A DNA stretch of 64,000 nucleotides from Gemmatimonadales bacterium (GTDB lineage Bacteria; Gemmatimonadota; Gemmatimonadetes; Gemmatimonadales; GWC2-71-9), in contig DATAOI010000030.1 in assembly GCA_036265815.1 (NCBI GenBank), positions 1 to 64,000 of the forward strand, read 5' to 3'. Position 1 is the first letter of the stretch. Each line of letters opens with the position of its first letter. The translations under genes were made by a program, and so were the position numbers. The notes below the pieces were generated by a model that saw only the letters and a program-made list of their open reading frames with translations, did no database searches and was not told where the DNA came from. Positions 7,693 to 16,664 of the stretch are shown here, piece by piece.

Positions 7693-9063
7693 ATGCCCAA
7701 ACCCACATCCGTCTATCGCTGCACTGAATGCGGCCACGAGCACCCCAAATGGGTTGGCCGCTGCGAGTCGTGCGCCGCGTGGAACTCGGTGGCCGAGGAG
7801 CCGGTGCTGGTGCGCACGTCGCTTCGGTCGGGGCTCAAGCGCGCCGGGAGGGCGCAGCGCCTGGTGGCGCCGCCTGCCCGGCTCCGCGAGGTGGCCACCA
7901 GCCCGCTGGAGCGCTGGCGCACCGGGCTCCCCGAGTTCGATTTCGTGCTGGGCGGCGGGATCGTGCCCGGCTCCATGATTCTCATCGGTGGCGAGCCCGG
8001 GATCGGCAAGTCGACCCTGCTGCTGCAGGCCGCCGCCCGGCTGGAGACCGCGGGTCGCACCGTGCTCTACGCCAGCGGTGAGGAGTCGCCCGACCAGCTC
8101 AGGTTGCGATCCGATCGCCTGCACGAAGATGCCGGTGCGGTGCACGTGCTGGGCGAGACCCGATTGGAGGCGATCATCGGCGCCGCCACGGCCGTAGCGG
8201 CGGACGTCGTGGTCATCGACTCCATCCAGACGGTCTACACCGAGACCCTGGAGAGCGCGCCCGGCAATGTCGGCCAGGTGCGGGAGTGCTCGGGCCAGCT
8301 CATGCGGTTCGCCAAGGAGAGCGGCACTGCGGTCGTGGTGGTGGGCCACGTGACGAAGGGCGGCGGCATCGCCGGCCCCAAGACGCTGGAGCACATCGTG
8401 GACACGGTGCTCTACTTCGAGGGGGAGGTCACGCTCGACTACCGGCTGCTCCGAACCACCAAGAATCGCTTCGGCTCGGTCGACGAGCTGGGCGTCTTCA
8501 CCATGACCGAGCGCGGGCTGGTGGCCGTGCCCAACCCATCCGCCGTGTTCCTCGCCGCCCGCGCCGACGGGATCAGCGGCAGCGCGGTCACCGCGCTCAT
8601 GGAAGGCACGCGCCCGGTGCTGGTCGAGGTCCAGGCGCTGGCCGCCAAGTCCGGGTACGGCACGCCCCAGCGTGTCGCCACCGGCATCGATCCCAAGCGT
8701 CTGGCCGTCCTGCTCGCCGTACTGGAGCGGCGGGCAGAGACCTCTTTTGCCGACCTCGATGTATTCGTGCAGGTCACGGCCGGGGTGCGGCTCAACGAGC
8801 CCGGGGCCGACCTGGCGGTCGCGGCCGCCCTGGTCTCCAGTCTGTACAATCGTCCCGCTCCTGCCGACGTCATCTTCCTCGGCGAGGTCGGGCTCGGCGG
8901 CGAGATCCGGCCCAGCGGCGCCATCGAGCGGCGCATCGCCGAGGCCGCGCGGCTCGGCTTCCGTCGGGTGTTCGGCAGCTCCCGCAGCGTGGTACAGCTT
9001 CCCGGTGTCTCGATGGTTGCGCTGGACCACGTCGAGCAACTGGTGCGGGCGCTTGCCGCGTGA
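7693..9063 (+). CDS. radA: DNA repair protein RadA
   Basis: This 456-residue RecA-related ATPase promotes branch migration during recombination. It has the N-terminal zinc finger CTECGHEHPKWVGRCESC, Walker A GGEPGIGKSTLL near residue 100, the RadA-specific KNRFGS motif, and a C-terminal Lon-protease-like domain (about residues 280-456) that lacks protease function in this family. Length is typical. No clear ribosome binding site precedes the ATG, but the zinc finger fixes the start. The end overlaps ispD by 11 bases. Confidence 0.95.
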   Translation: MPKPTSVYRCTECGHEHPKWVGRCESCAAWNSVAEEPVLVRTSLRSGLKRAGRAQRLVAPPARLREVATSPLERWRTGLPEFDFVLGGGIVPGSMILIGGEPGIGKSTLLLQAAARLETAGRTVLYASGEESPDQLRLRSDRLHEDAGAVHVLGETRLEAIIGAATAVAADVVVIDSIQTVYTETLESAPGNVGQVRECSGQLMRFAKESGTAVVVVGHVTKGGGIAGPKTLEHIVDTVLYFEGEVTLDYRLLRTTKNRFGSVDELGVFTMTERGLVAVPNPSAVFLAARADGISGSAVTALMEGTRPVLVEVQALAAKSGYGTPQRVATGIDPKRLAVLLAVLERRAETSFADLDVFVQVTAGVRLNEPGADLAVAAALVSSLYNRPAPADVIFLGEVGLGGEIRPSGAIERRIAEAARLGFRRVFGSSRSVVQLPGVSMVALDHVEQLVRALAA

Positions 9064-9748
9064 TGTCGGGGTCATCGTGGTCGCGGCCGGACGGGGGAGC
9101 CGGATCGGGGGCGAGCGGCCCAAGCAGTATCAGCCGATCGCCGGCGTACCGATGGTGCTCCGCGCCGTGCGCCCATTCACCGCGCACCCCGACGTGGCCC
9201 AGGTGGCACTGGTGATCCCTGCGGAGGATGCCCGGCAGCCGCCCGAGTTTCTCGCCCACCTGTCGGGCTCCGCCTTGACGCTCGTTGCCGGTGGCGCCGA
9301 GCGGCGCGATTCCGTGGCCGCGGGACTGGCCGCGCTCCGGGCCGAGTGCACCGTGGTGCTGGTGCACGATGGGGCCCGGCCGTTCGTGGCACCCGGCGTC
9401 ATCGATGCCGTCATTGCGCACGCCCGGCGGGGCGACGGCGCCATCGCCGCCGTGCCGCTCACCGACACCGTGAAGCAGGCCGCCGCCGCCGCGCCGGATC
9501 GGATCGAGCGGACCATTCCCCGCGAGCGGCTCTGGCGCGCGCAAACACCGCAGGGATTCCCCCGCGCCGTGCTCGCGCAGGCCCACGCCGCCGCGGCTCC
9601 GGACGGCTCCTCCGCTACCGACGACGCCGCACTGGTCGAGGCGTTGGGTGTGCCGGTGCACCTGGTGCCCGACTCTCCACGTAATCTCAAGGTCACCACA
9701 CCGGACGACCTCGCGCTCGCCGAGCTGCTCGCGCGGGGGCAGGCGTGA
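9053..9748 (+). CDS. ispD: 2-C-methyl-D-erythritol 4-phosphate cytidylyltransferase
   Basis: This 231-residue enzyme transfers CMP to methylerythritol phosphate in the non-mevalonate isoprenoid pathway. The nucleotide-binding N-terminus VIVVAAGRGSRIGG with the following RPKQYQ is diagnostic. VHDGARPF, TDTVK and the RAQTPQGF motif follow. TTG at 9053 is the only start giving full length without a long spurious extension, and it overlaps radA. No ispF is fused or adjacent, so the next pathway step is encoded elsewhere. Confidence 0.93.
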   Translation: MPRDVGVIVVAAGRGSRIGGERPKQYQPIAGVPMVLRAVRPFTAHPDVAQVALVIPAEDARQPPEFLAHLSGSALTLVAGGAERRDSVAAGLAALRAECTVVLVHDGARPFVAPGVIDAVIAHARRGDGAIAAVPLTDTVKQAAAAAPDRIERTIPRERLWRAQTPQGFPRAVLAQAHAAAAPDGSSATDDAALVEALGVPVHLVPDSPRNLKVTTPDDLALAELLARGQA

Positions 9749-10395
9749 TCCTTCCGTTCAACACCGAGGAGGAGATCACGGCGGCCATTCCGCCGGTGAT
9801 CGCCCACCTGGCCGCTGGTGACCTGCTGGCGTACCCCACGGAAACGGTGTACGGCCTGGGCTCCGACCCCAGCGTCGCCGCGCTCGAGAAGCTGGCCAGA
9901 CTCAAAGGGAGACAGCCCGGCAAGCCGTTCCTGCTGCTGGTGGCGAGCCGTCTGATGGCGGAGGAGTGGGGGCTGGTCTTCACGCCCTCGGCCCGCGCGC
10001 TCTCGGACGCCTTCTGGCCCGGGCCGCTGACCTTGGTGCTGCCGGGGGGCGAGGGCCGGCTGCCGGAGGAGCTCCGAGGCAGGGAGGGTGGCATCGCGGT
10101 CCGCCACACGTCGCATCGGGGCATCGCGCGCCTGGTCGCGACCAGCGGTCGGCCGCTCACCTCCACCTCCGCCAACCGGCCCGGCGGTCCACCGGCCCCG
10201 GGTCCCGACCGCCTGGTCGAGCTGTTCCGCGACGAGGTGACGCGAGGCCTGGTGCTGGTGCTCGACGGCGGCGTGCTGGGCAACGTGCCTCCCTCGACGC
10301 TGGTCGATTGTACCGATGTGGTACCGCGTCTGGTGCGGGACGGTGCCATCCCGCGTCCCGAGCTGCGCCGCGCCGCCGGCCGGCTGGCGCCCTGA
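9745..10395 (+). CDS. tsaC: Threonylcarbamoyl-AMP synthase (Sua5/YciO/YrdC family)
   Basis: This 216-residue protein has the YrdC fold that makes threonylcarbamoyl-AMP for the t6A modification of tRNAs decoding ANN codons. Visible motifs are YPTETVYGLG, the KGRQPGKPF segment, the FWPGPLTLVL block and the TSTSAN motif. It lacks the extra C-terminal Sua5 domain, so it corresponds to the short TsaC type. The GTG start overlaps the ispD stop by four bases. The neighbouring YwlE-like phosphatase gene recalls the Bacillus ywlC-ywlE arrangement. Confidence 0.9.
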   Translation: MILPFNTEEEITAAIPPVIAHLAAGDLLAYPTETVYGLGSDPSVAALEKLARLKGRQPGKPFLLLVASRLMAEEWGLVFTPSARALSDAFWPGPLTLVLPGGEGRLPEELRGREGGIAVRHTSHRGIARLVATSGRPLTSTSANRPGGPPAPGPDRLVELFRDEVTRGLVLVLDGGVLGNVPPSTLVDCTDVVPRLVRDGAIPRPELRRAAGRLAP

Positions 10396-10396
10396 G

Positions 10397-10402
10397 TATG
10401 TT
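10397..10402 (+). promoter_or_regulatory. Candidate -10 box giving a leaderless phosphatase transcript
   Basis: TATGTT lies six bases before the ATG at 10409, a spacing that would place transcription initiation at or near the start codon. No recognisable -35 box lies 17 bases upstream, and the sequence sits in the 13-base gap after the tsaC stop. Confidence 0.35.
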
Positions 10403-10408
10403 TCCGCC

Positions 10409-10873
10409 ATGAGCACCCACGTCCTCTTCGTCTGTACCGGCAACACCTGCCGCAGCCCGATGGCCGAAGCGTTGATGCGCGAAGCCCTCGCCGCGCGCGG
10501 CCTGGACCAGGTCACCGTCGCTTCCGCAGGCACCGGCGCGTGGGATGGCGCACCGGCTTCGGAGGGCGCCTACCTGGTCGGTCTGGAGCATGGCCTCGAC
10601 TTGAGCGAGCATCGGGCGCGACTGCTGACCCGGGAGCTGGCGCGGAGCGCGGATCTCATCCTGGTGATGTCGGGTCAGCACCTCGCCCGGGTCGCCGAGC
10701 TCGGCTGCGAGGAGAAGGCCCACCTGCTCGGGGTGTTCGCCGGCCGGGACGAGGGGCGGGGTGAGGTGAGCGATCCCTACGGAGCCGATCTCGCCAGCTA
10801 CCGGAGCACCTTCACCGAGCTGCAGGAGCTGATTGGCGGAGTGGTGAACCGGGTCGCCGGCACCGTGCGGTGA
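10409..10873 (+). CDS. Low-molecular-weight phosphatase, YwlE-like (possible protein-arginine phosphatase)
   Basis: This 154-residue low-molecular-weight phosphatase carries the P-loop CTGNTCRS (C-x5-R-S) at its N-terminus and the general-acid loop DPYG near residue 121. The Thr within CTGNTCRS is the residue known from Bacillus YwlE to favour phosphoarginine over phosphotyrosine; tyrosine-type enzymes usually have Ile or Leu there. That makes an arginine phosphatase plausible, but a tyrosine phosphatase remains possible. The ATG at 10409 gives the family length. The stop overlaps aroE by four bases. Confidence 0.85.
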   Translation: MSTHVLFVCTGNTCRSPMAEALMREALAARGLDQVTVASAGTGAWDGAPASEGAYLVGLEHGLDLSEHRARLLTRELARSADLILVMSGQHLARVAELGCEEKAHLLGVFAGRDEGRGEVSDPYGADLASYRSTFTELQELIGGVVNRVAGTVR

Positions 10874-11673
10874 TCGGGGGCGCGACGCGCGTGTTCGCCA
10901 TTCTGGGCGATCCAGTCGCGCACTCCCTCTCTCCCGTCATGCAGAACGCGGCCTTCCTCGCGCTGGGGCTGCCCGCGGTCTACGTCCCTCTCCGCTGCGC
11001 CGCCGCCGACCTCCCTCCGCTGCTGGGCGCGCTGGCCCGCGCCTCCGGGGGCGGGAACGTCACCGTCCCACACAAAGAGCTGGCCGCGAGGTCGGTGGAC
11101 CGCTGCCTGGAGCAGGCCGCCCTGCTCGGCGCCTGCAACACCTTCTGGGGCGAAGCGGGCACATCGGTGGGCGACAACAGCGACGTCGCCGGCGTGTGTC
11201 AGGCACTCGACCGGCTGGAGCCGCCGGACGGGGCGTGGCTGATTCTCGGCACCGGCGGCGGCGCGCGGGCTGCGGTCGGCGCGGCGCGGCTCCGGGGAGC
11301 CAAGGTCGCCGTGGTCTCTCGCACCCCCGACCGGCAGCAAGCGTTCGGCCACTGGGCCGCGTCGCTCGGCGTGGACGTCGTCCCGGCCGAGGAGTGCCGG
11401 GTTCTCATCAACGCGACGCCGGCCGGGCTGCACGACGGCGATGGGGCGGCGGCCGTACCGTCCGTCGCGCCCCGGGCCGAGGTCGCGCTCGACATGGTGT
11501 ACACCCAGGGCGAGACTCGCTGGGTGCGCGCCATGCGGGCCGCGGGGCTGCGGGCGTCGGACGGCCGTGCCATGCTGGTGGCCCAGGGCGCGGCTGCATT
11601 CGAGCGCTGGTTCCCCGATGAGCGGGCTCCGACGGAGGTCATGCGGGCGGCGGTCGATGCCGCGCTTCGCTAA
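10870..11673 (+). CDS. aroE: Shikimate dehydrogenase
   Basis: This 267-residue NADPH-dependent enzyme reduces 3-dehydroshikimate in aromatic amino acid synthesis. The substrate-site GDPVAHSLSPVMQN, the catalytic Lys in GNVTVPHK and the GDNSDVAG motif (usually GDNTD) are present, followed by the Rossmann loop GTGGGARAAV and a C-terminal GRAMLVAQGAAAFERWF segment typical of AroE. The GTG start overlaps the phosphatase stop, and the end overlaps comF by 17 bases. Confidence 0.93.
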   Translation: MIGGATRVFAILGDPVAHSLSPVMQNAAFLALGLPAVYVPLRCAAADLPPLLGALARASGGGNVTVPHKELAARSVDRCLEQAALLGACNTFWGEAGTSVGDNSDVAGVCQALDRLEPPDGAWLILGTGGGARAAVGAARLRGAKVAVVSRTPDRQQAFGHWAASLGVDVVPAEECRVLINATPAGLHDGDGAAAVPSVAPRAEVALDMVYTQGETRWVRAMRAAGLRASDGRAMLVAQGAAAFERWFPDERAPTEVMRAAVDAALR

Positions 11674-12412
11674 GGCCGCCGCCGCGCTGGAGGAGGTGGA
11701 GCGGTGGCTCTTGCCGCCCGCATGCCTCCTCTGCGAACAGCCGGTGCCGGTCCGGGAAGACGACGCCCTCATCTGCGGCCTGTGCCGGTCTCGCTGGCGG
11801 CCGGTCGCGGGGCCCTGGTGCGAGCGCTGTGGCCAGCCGACGCTGGGAGACCTGGCCTGCCGGCTCTGCGCGGCCTGGCCGCCGGGCCTCGGCCGCGTGC
11901 GCAGTGCGGTCTGGCTGGAGGGCACGGCGCGTGACGCGGTCCACCGGCTCAAGTACGAGGGCTGGTGGCGCATCGGCCAGACGCTGGCGGATGCGATGCG
12001 CACGCTGGAGCCATTGACGGGGCAGGTATGCTTGATACCGGTGCCGCTGGGTACGCGGCGGCTCCGGGAACGCGGCTACAATCAGAGCGAGCAAATTGCG
12101 AGCGCACTCGGTGCGAAGCTGGGGCTGCCGGTGCGTACCGACTGGCTGGTTCGCGTCACCGAGACGCGCACCCAGACGGCCCTCACGCCGGAGGCGCGGC
12201 AGGCCAACGTGGCGGGTGCGTTCGAAACCCGCGGGCTGGCCGGAGCAGAGTGCGTCCCGGCAGAGCCCGCCGTGCCGGCATGCGTCCTGGTGGACGACGT
12301 GTTCACCACGGGAGCCACGCTCGCCGAGGCGGGGGCGGCGCTCGTGGCCGGCGGGGCGCCGCGGGTCGAGGCGGTGACGTTCGCGCGGGCCCGGCTCCCG
12401 GTGCAGCTGTAA
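11657..12412 (+). CDS. comF: ComF family phosphoribosyltransferase-like protein
   Basis: This 251-residue ComF/GntX-type protein has an N-terminal double zinc-binding region (cysteines in LLCEQP, CGLC, CERCGQP and CRLC, about residues 20-75). A phosphoribosyltransferase-like domain follows, with LKYEGWW, RGYNQSEQIA and the PRPP-loop VDDVFTTGATL. In Bacillus and Haemophilus the family is needed for DNA uptake in competence; in many other bacteria its substrate is unknown. ATG at 11657 is chosen because it precedes the cysteine domain closely. No other competence genes are nearby. Confidence 0.9.
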   Translation: MPRFAKAAAALEEVERWLLPPACLLCEQPVPVREDDALICGLCRSRWRPVAGPWCERCGQPTLGDLACRLCAAWPPGLGRVRSAVWLEGTARDAVHRLKYEGWWRIGQTLADAMRTLEPLTGQVCLIPVPLGTRRLRERGYNQSEQIASALGAKLGLPVRTDWLVRVTETRTQTALTPEARQANVAGAFETRGLAGAECVPAEPAVPACVLVDDVFTTGATLAEAGAALVAGGAPRVEAVTFARARLPVQL

Positions 12413-12456
12413 CTGCCCAGTCGCGCACCGGAGCCTCATTCTAAGACGGAGAGATC

Positions 12457-13466
<1,010 letters not shown>

Positions 13467-13470
<4 letters not shown>

Positions 13471-14654
13471 AGCGAACGCTCGAATCCCTCGGCGCTGCCG
13501 TCGAGGGGCGACGGGCACTCGTGCGGGTTGATTTCAACTGTCCCATCGCGGACGGCAAGGTCACCGACAACACCCGGATCCGCGCCGCGCTGCCCACCAT
13601 CAAGTTTCTCAGAGAGCGGGGCGCGCGGGTGATCCTTCTCTCCCATCTCGGCCGCCCCAAGGACGGCCCGGATCCCAAGTATTCGCTGCAGCCGGTGGTG
13701 CGCGAGCTGGAGCGGCTGCTCGGCGCTCCGGTGACCTTCCTTCCCGATCCCACGTCCGACGCCGCAGTCACCACCACCAAGCGGCTCACCCGCGGCGCCG
13801 TGGCAGTGGCGGAGAACAGCCGGTTCTACCCGGGCGAGGAGCGGAACGACCCCGACCTGGCCCAGCGCTTCGCCGCCCTGGGCGACTTCTATGTCGACGA
13901 CGCGTTCGGCTCGGCCCACCGGGCGCACGCCAGCACCGAGGCGGTGGCCCGGATTCTCAAGCCCGCAGTGTCCGGCTTCCTGATGCAGCAGGAGCTGCGC
14001 TATCTCGGAGACGCGCTCAACCAGCCGAAGCGGCCGTTCGTGGCCGTGCTGGGCGGCGCCAAGATCAGCGGGAAGATCGATCTGGTCGAGGCGCTCCTGC
14101 CCAAGGTCGACGAGATCCTGCTGGGCGGCGCGATGGCGTGCACCTTCTTCAAGGCGATGGGACTGGAGACCGGCACCTCGCTGGTGGAGACCGACCGGCT
14201 GGACCTGGCAAGGCGGCTGATGGACAAGGCGGGGAAGAAGCTGGTGCTGCCGGCCGGAGCGGTCATCGCCCAGGGCCTCACGGCCGGCGCGGAAACTCGG
14301 ACGGTGCCCCGCGACCAGATCCCGCCCGGCTGGGCCGTGTACGACATCGATCCCGAGACCGAGGCCGACTTCGCCCGGCGCATTCTTGGCGCCGGCACCG
14401 TCGTGTGGAATGGCCCGATGGGAGTCTTCGAGACGCCGCCGTTCGACCACGGCACGCTGGCGGTGGCGCAAGCTCTGGCGGAGGCCACGGGGCGGGGTGC
14501 GGTGACGGTGGTGGGCGGCGGAGATTCCGCGGCCGCGGTGGCCCAGGCAGGGCTCGCCGACCGGATCAGCCACGTGTCGACCGGCGGCGGAGCGTCGCTC
14601 GAATTCCTGGAGGGGAAGGAGCTCCCGGGCGTCGCAGTGCTGGATGAGGTCTGA
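13467..14654 (+). CDS. pgk: Phosphoglycerate kinase
   Basis: This 395-residue enzyme transfers phosphate from 1,3-bisphosphoglycerate to ADP. The N-terminal substrate motif [26 protein letters not shown], the catalytic-domain hinge region around residues 170-200 and the nucleotide-site GGGDSAAAV with the [13 protein letters not shown] motif are clear. The GTG at 13467 overlaps the gap stop and gives the usual length. It is translationally coupled to gap and followed closely by tpiA. Confidence 0.97.
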
Positions 14655-14658
14655 TCCG

Positions 14659-15411
14659 ATGGTCCGACGCCTCATCTACGCCGCCAACTGGAAGATGAAC
14701 CACGGCCCCGAGGAGGCACGTGCCTTCGCGGAGCGGTTTCTCCAGTTGACCTCGCCGGTGGAGGGCCGGGAGCTCTGGTTCTTCCCGCCGTCGGTGGCGA
14801 TCAGGGTGGTGGCGGACGCATTCGCTCAGCGGGCCGATATCCGGGTCGGCGCTCAGAACGTCCATTGGGAGCCGAAAGGCGCGTACACCGGCGAGCTCTC
14901 GATCTCCATGGTGATGGAGGCGGGAGCCCGGGTGGTGCTGATCGGCCACTCCGAGCGGCGGCACCTGGTGGGGGAGACCGACGAGCAGGTATCCCGGAAG
15001 ACGGTCGCCGCGCTCGCGGCCGGCGTCACCCCGCTGGTGTGCGTCGGCGAGACCGGGGCCGAGCGGGAAAGTGGCCGCACCGAATCGGTGATCCAGCGGC
15101 AGGTGGAGGCGGTGCTCGCGAAGGTGCCGGCCGCCGACTGGGTTCGGGTGATCCTGGCGTACGAGCCGGTCTGGGCGATCGGGACCGGGAAGAATGCCAC
15201 GCCGGACGATGCCGCCCAGGTACACGATCTCATCCGGTTTCAGCTCTCCCGGCGCGACGTCGACGTGCGGGTGCCCATCCTGTACGGCGGCAGCGTCAGC
15301 CCCGCGAACGTGCTGTCGTTGCTCGCCCGCCCCGAGGTGGACGGCGTGCTGGTGGGCGGCGCGAGTCTCGATCCGGACCGCTGGGGCGAGCTGGTGGGAC
15401 TCGGCGGTTGA
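14659..15411 (+). CDS. tpiA: Triosephosphate isomerase
   Basis: This 250-residue isomerase interconverts dihydroxyacetone phosphate and glyceraldehyde 3-phosphate. It shows AANWKMNHG with the catalytic Lys, the catalytic His in GHSERR, the catalytic Glu and flexible loop in YEPVWAIGTGK, and the phosphate-binding YGGSVSP and GVLVGGAS. ATG at 14659 is preferred: a GAGG site lies about nine bases upstream and the protein then starts close to its first strand. An in-frame ATG at 14644, inside pgk, would add five residues. Confidence 0.96.
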   Translation: MVRRLIYAANWKMNHGPEEARAFAERFLQLTSPVEGRELWFFPPSVAIRVVADAFAQRADIRVGAQNVHWEPKGAYTGELSISMVMEAGARVVLIGHSERRHLVGETDEQVSRKTVAALAAGVTPLVCVGETGAERESGRTESVIQRQVEAVLAKVPAADWVRVILAYEPVWAIGTGKNATPDDAAQVHDLIRFQLSRRDVDVRVPILYGGSVSPANVLSLLARPEVDGVLVGGASLDPDRWGELVGLGG

Positions 15412-15432
15412 CGCCGGAACGTCGCGCGCCGC

Positions 15433-15461
15433 TGGCACTTCCCGCCATTCGCCTCTAGCTT
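15433..15461 (+). promoter_or_regulatory. Candidate promoter (TGGCAC-17-TAGCTT) for the ArgE-like gene
   Basis: TGGCAC at 15433-15438 and TAGCTT at 15456-15461 are 17 bases apart. The -10 box ends 15 bases before the ATG, so the transcript leader would be only about nine bases and has no Shine-Dalgarno sequence. The same TAGCTT box recurs before moaD and the carbamate kinase gene. Confidence 0.45.
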
Positions 15462-15476
15462 TTCAGCAGTCTCTCC

Positions 15477-16664
15477 ATGCTTCCCCAGCCGGAGCCGGCG
15501 ATCGACGACCTCACGCCTCTCCTCTCCGACGGCGTGCTCCTCGCCCGGCTCGTCGGGATCGATTCGACCAGCCATCTCAGCAATCTCCCGCTGGCCGATT
15601 TCATCTGCGACTACGTCGATCGTCCGGGCGTCCGGATCACCCGACTGCAATCGGCCGATGGCCAGAAGGCCAATCTGCTGCTCGCCGCCGGGCCGGAGCG
15701 CGCGGACCGGCGGGGGCTGATGCTCTCGGGGCACATGGACGTGGTACCGGCCACGGAGCCCGAGTGGCGGACCGACCCGTTCCTGCTCACCGAGGTGCAC
15801 GAGACCTACGCGGGGCGGGGCACAGCCGATATGAAGGGCTTCCTCGCGCTCGCGATAAATCGATTCCGCGCTCTGGACCCCGCGAAGCTCAGGTACCCGC
15901 TGCTGCTCCTCCTGACCTACGACGAGGAGACCGGCACTCTCGGCGCCCGCCACTTTTCCGAGACCTGGCCCTCGCCCGAGACGCTTCCTCGAAACGTGGT
16001 GATCGGCGAGCCGACCTCGCTCCGCGTGGTCCGGTTGCACAAGGGAATGATCCGACTCCGGCTCGAGTTCGAGGGCCGCGCCGCGCACAGTGGGTATCCC
16101 CACCTGGGCCGAAGCGCCATCGAGCCGGCCGCGCGGGCGATCGTCGCGCTCGGCGAGCTGCGCCGCACGATGGAGACCGAGCGTCCGGCCAACGGCGAGT
16201 TCTTCCCCGAGGTACCCTTCGCGGCGCTCAACGTGGGGACCGTCGCCGGCGGGAGCGCCGCCAACGTCATACCCGACAGGTGCGTGGCACAGATCGGCAT
16301 CCGGCTCTTGCCGGGCATGTCCGCCGACGAGCTCATGGAGCGGGTCCGTGCGACGGCGCGCGCCGCCGTGGGCGGCGAGCCGTTCACGCTCGACCTGGGC
16401 AGCGAGAGCCCGCCGCTGATGCTCCCCGCGGACGCCGAAATTCACCGGCAGCTCTGCACCGTCCTCGGCCAGCGTGATTCCCACAGCGTCATGTTCGCCA
16501 CCGACGCCGGCTGGCTCCAGCGGATCGGGCTCGAGTGCGTGCTCTTCGGGCCCGGCACGATCAAAGTGGCCCACCGGCCCAATGAGTCGCTCCCCATTGG
16601 CGAGTTCGTCCGCGCCGGGCACGTCCTCGACGACCTCATCCAGAAGAGCTGCATCGAGTCATGA
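15477..16664 (+). CDS. argE: Acetylornithine deacetylase-like M20 metallopeptidase
   Basis: This 395-residue M20-family zinc hydrolase has the metal-site GHMDVVPA, GRGTADMKG with a bridging Asp, the catalytic Glu in TYDEETGTLGA, and a late His in KVAHRPNES. The MKGFLAL and GPGTIKVAHRPNE signatures fit ArgE (N-acetylornithine deacetylation in arginine synthesis) better than DapE. Without other arg genes nearby, a related amidohydrolase role is possible. The stop overlaps hutF by four bases, which suggests a shared nitrogen or amino-acid function. Confidence 0.8.
   Translation: MLPQPEPAIDDLTPLLSDGVLLARLVGIDSTSHLSNLPLADFICDYVDRPGVRITRLQSADGQKANLLLAAGPERADRRGLMLSGHMDVVPATEPEWRTDPFLLTEVHETYAGRGTADMKGFLALAINRFRALDPAKLRYPLLLLLTYDEETGTLGARHFSETWPSPETLPRNVVIGEPTSLRVVRLHKGMIRLRLEFEGRAAHSGYPHLGRSAIEPAARAIVALGELRRTMETERPANGEFFPEVPFAALNVGTVAGGSAANVIPDRCVAQIGIRLLPGMSADELMERVRATARAAVGGEPFTLDLGSESPPLMLPADAEIHRQLCTVLGQRDSHSVMFATDAGWLQRIGLECVLFGPGTIKVAHRPNESLPIGEFVRAGHVLDDLIQKSCIES

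Noticed and set aside
15477-16664. DapE (succinyl-diaminopimelate desuccinylase) as the identity of the M20 gene
   Set aside because: The DMKGFLAL and KVAHRPNES signatures fit the ArgE group better; substrate is still not certain.
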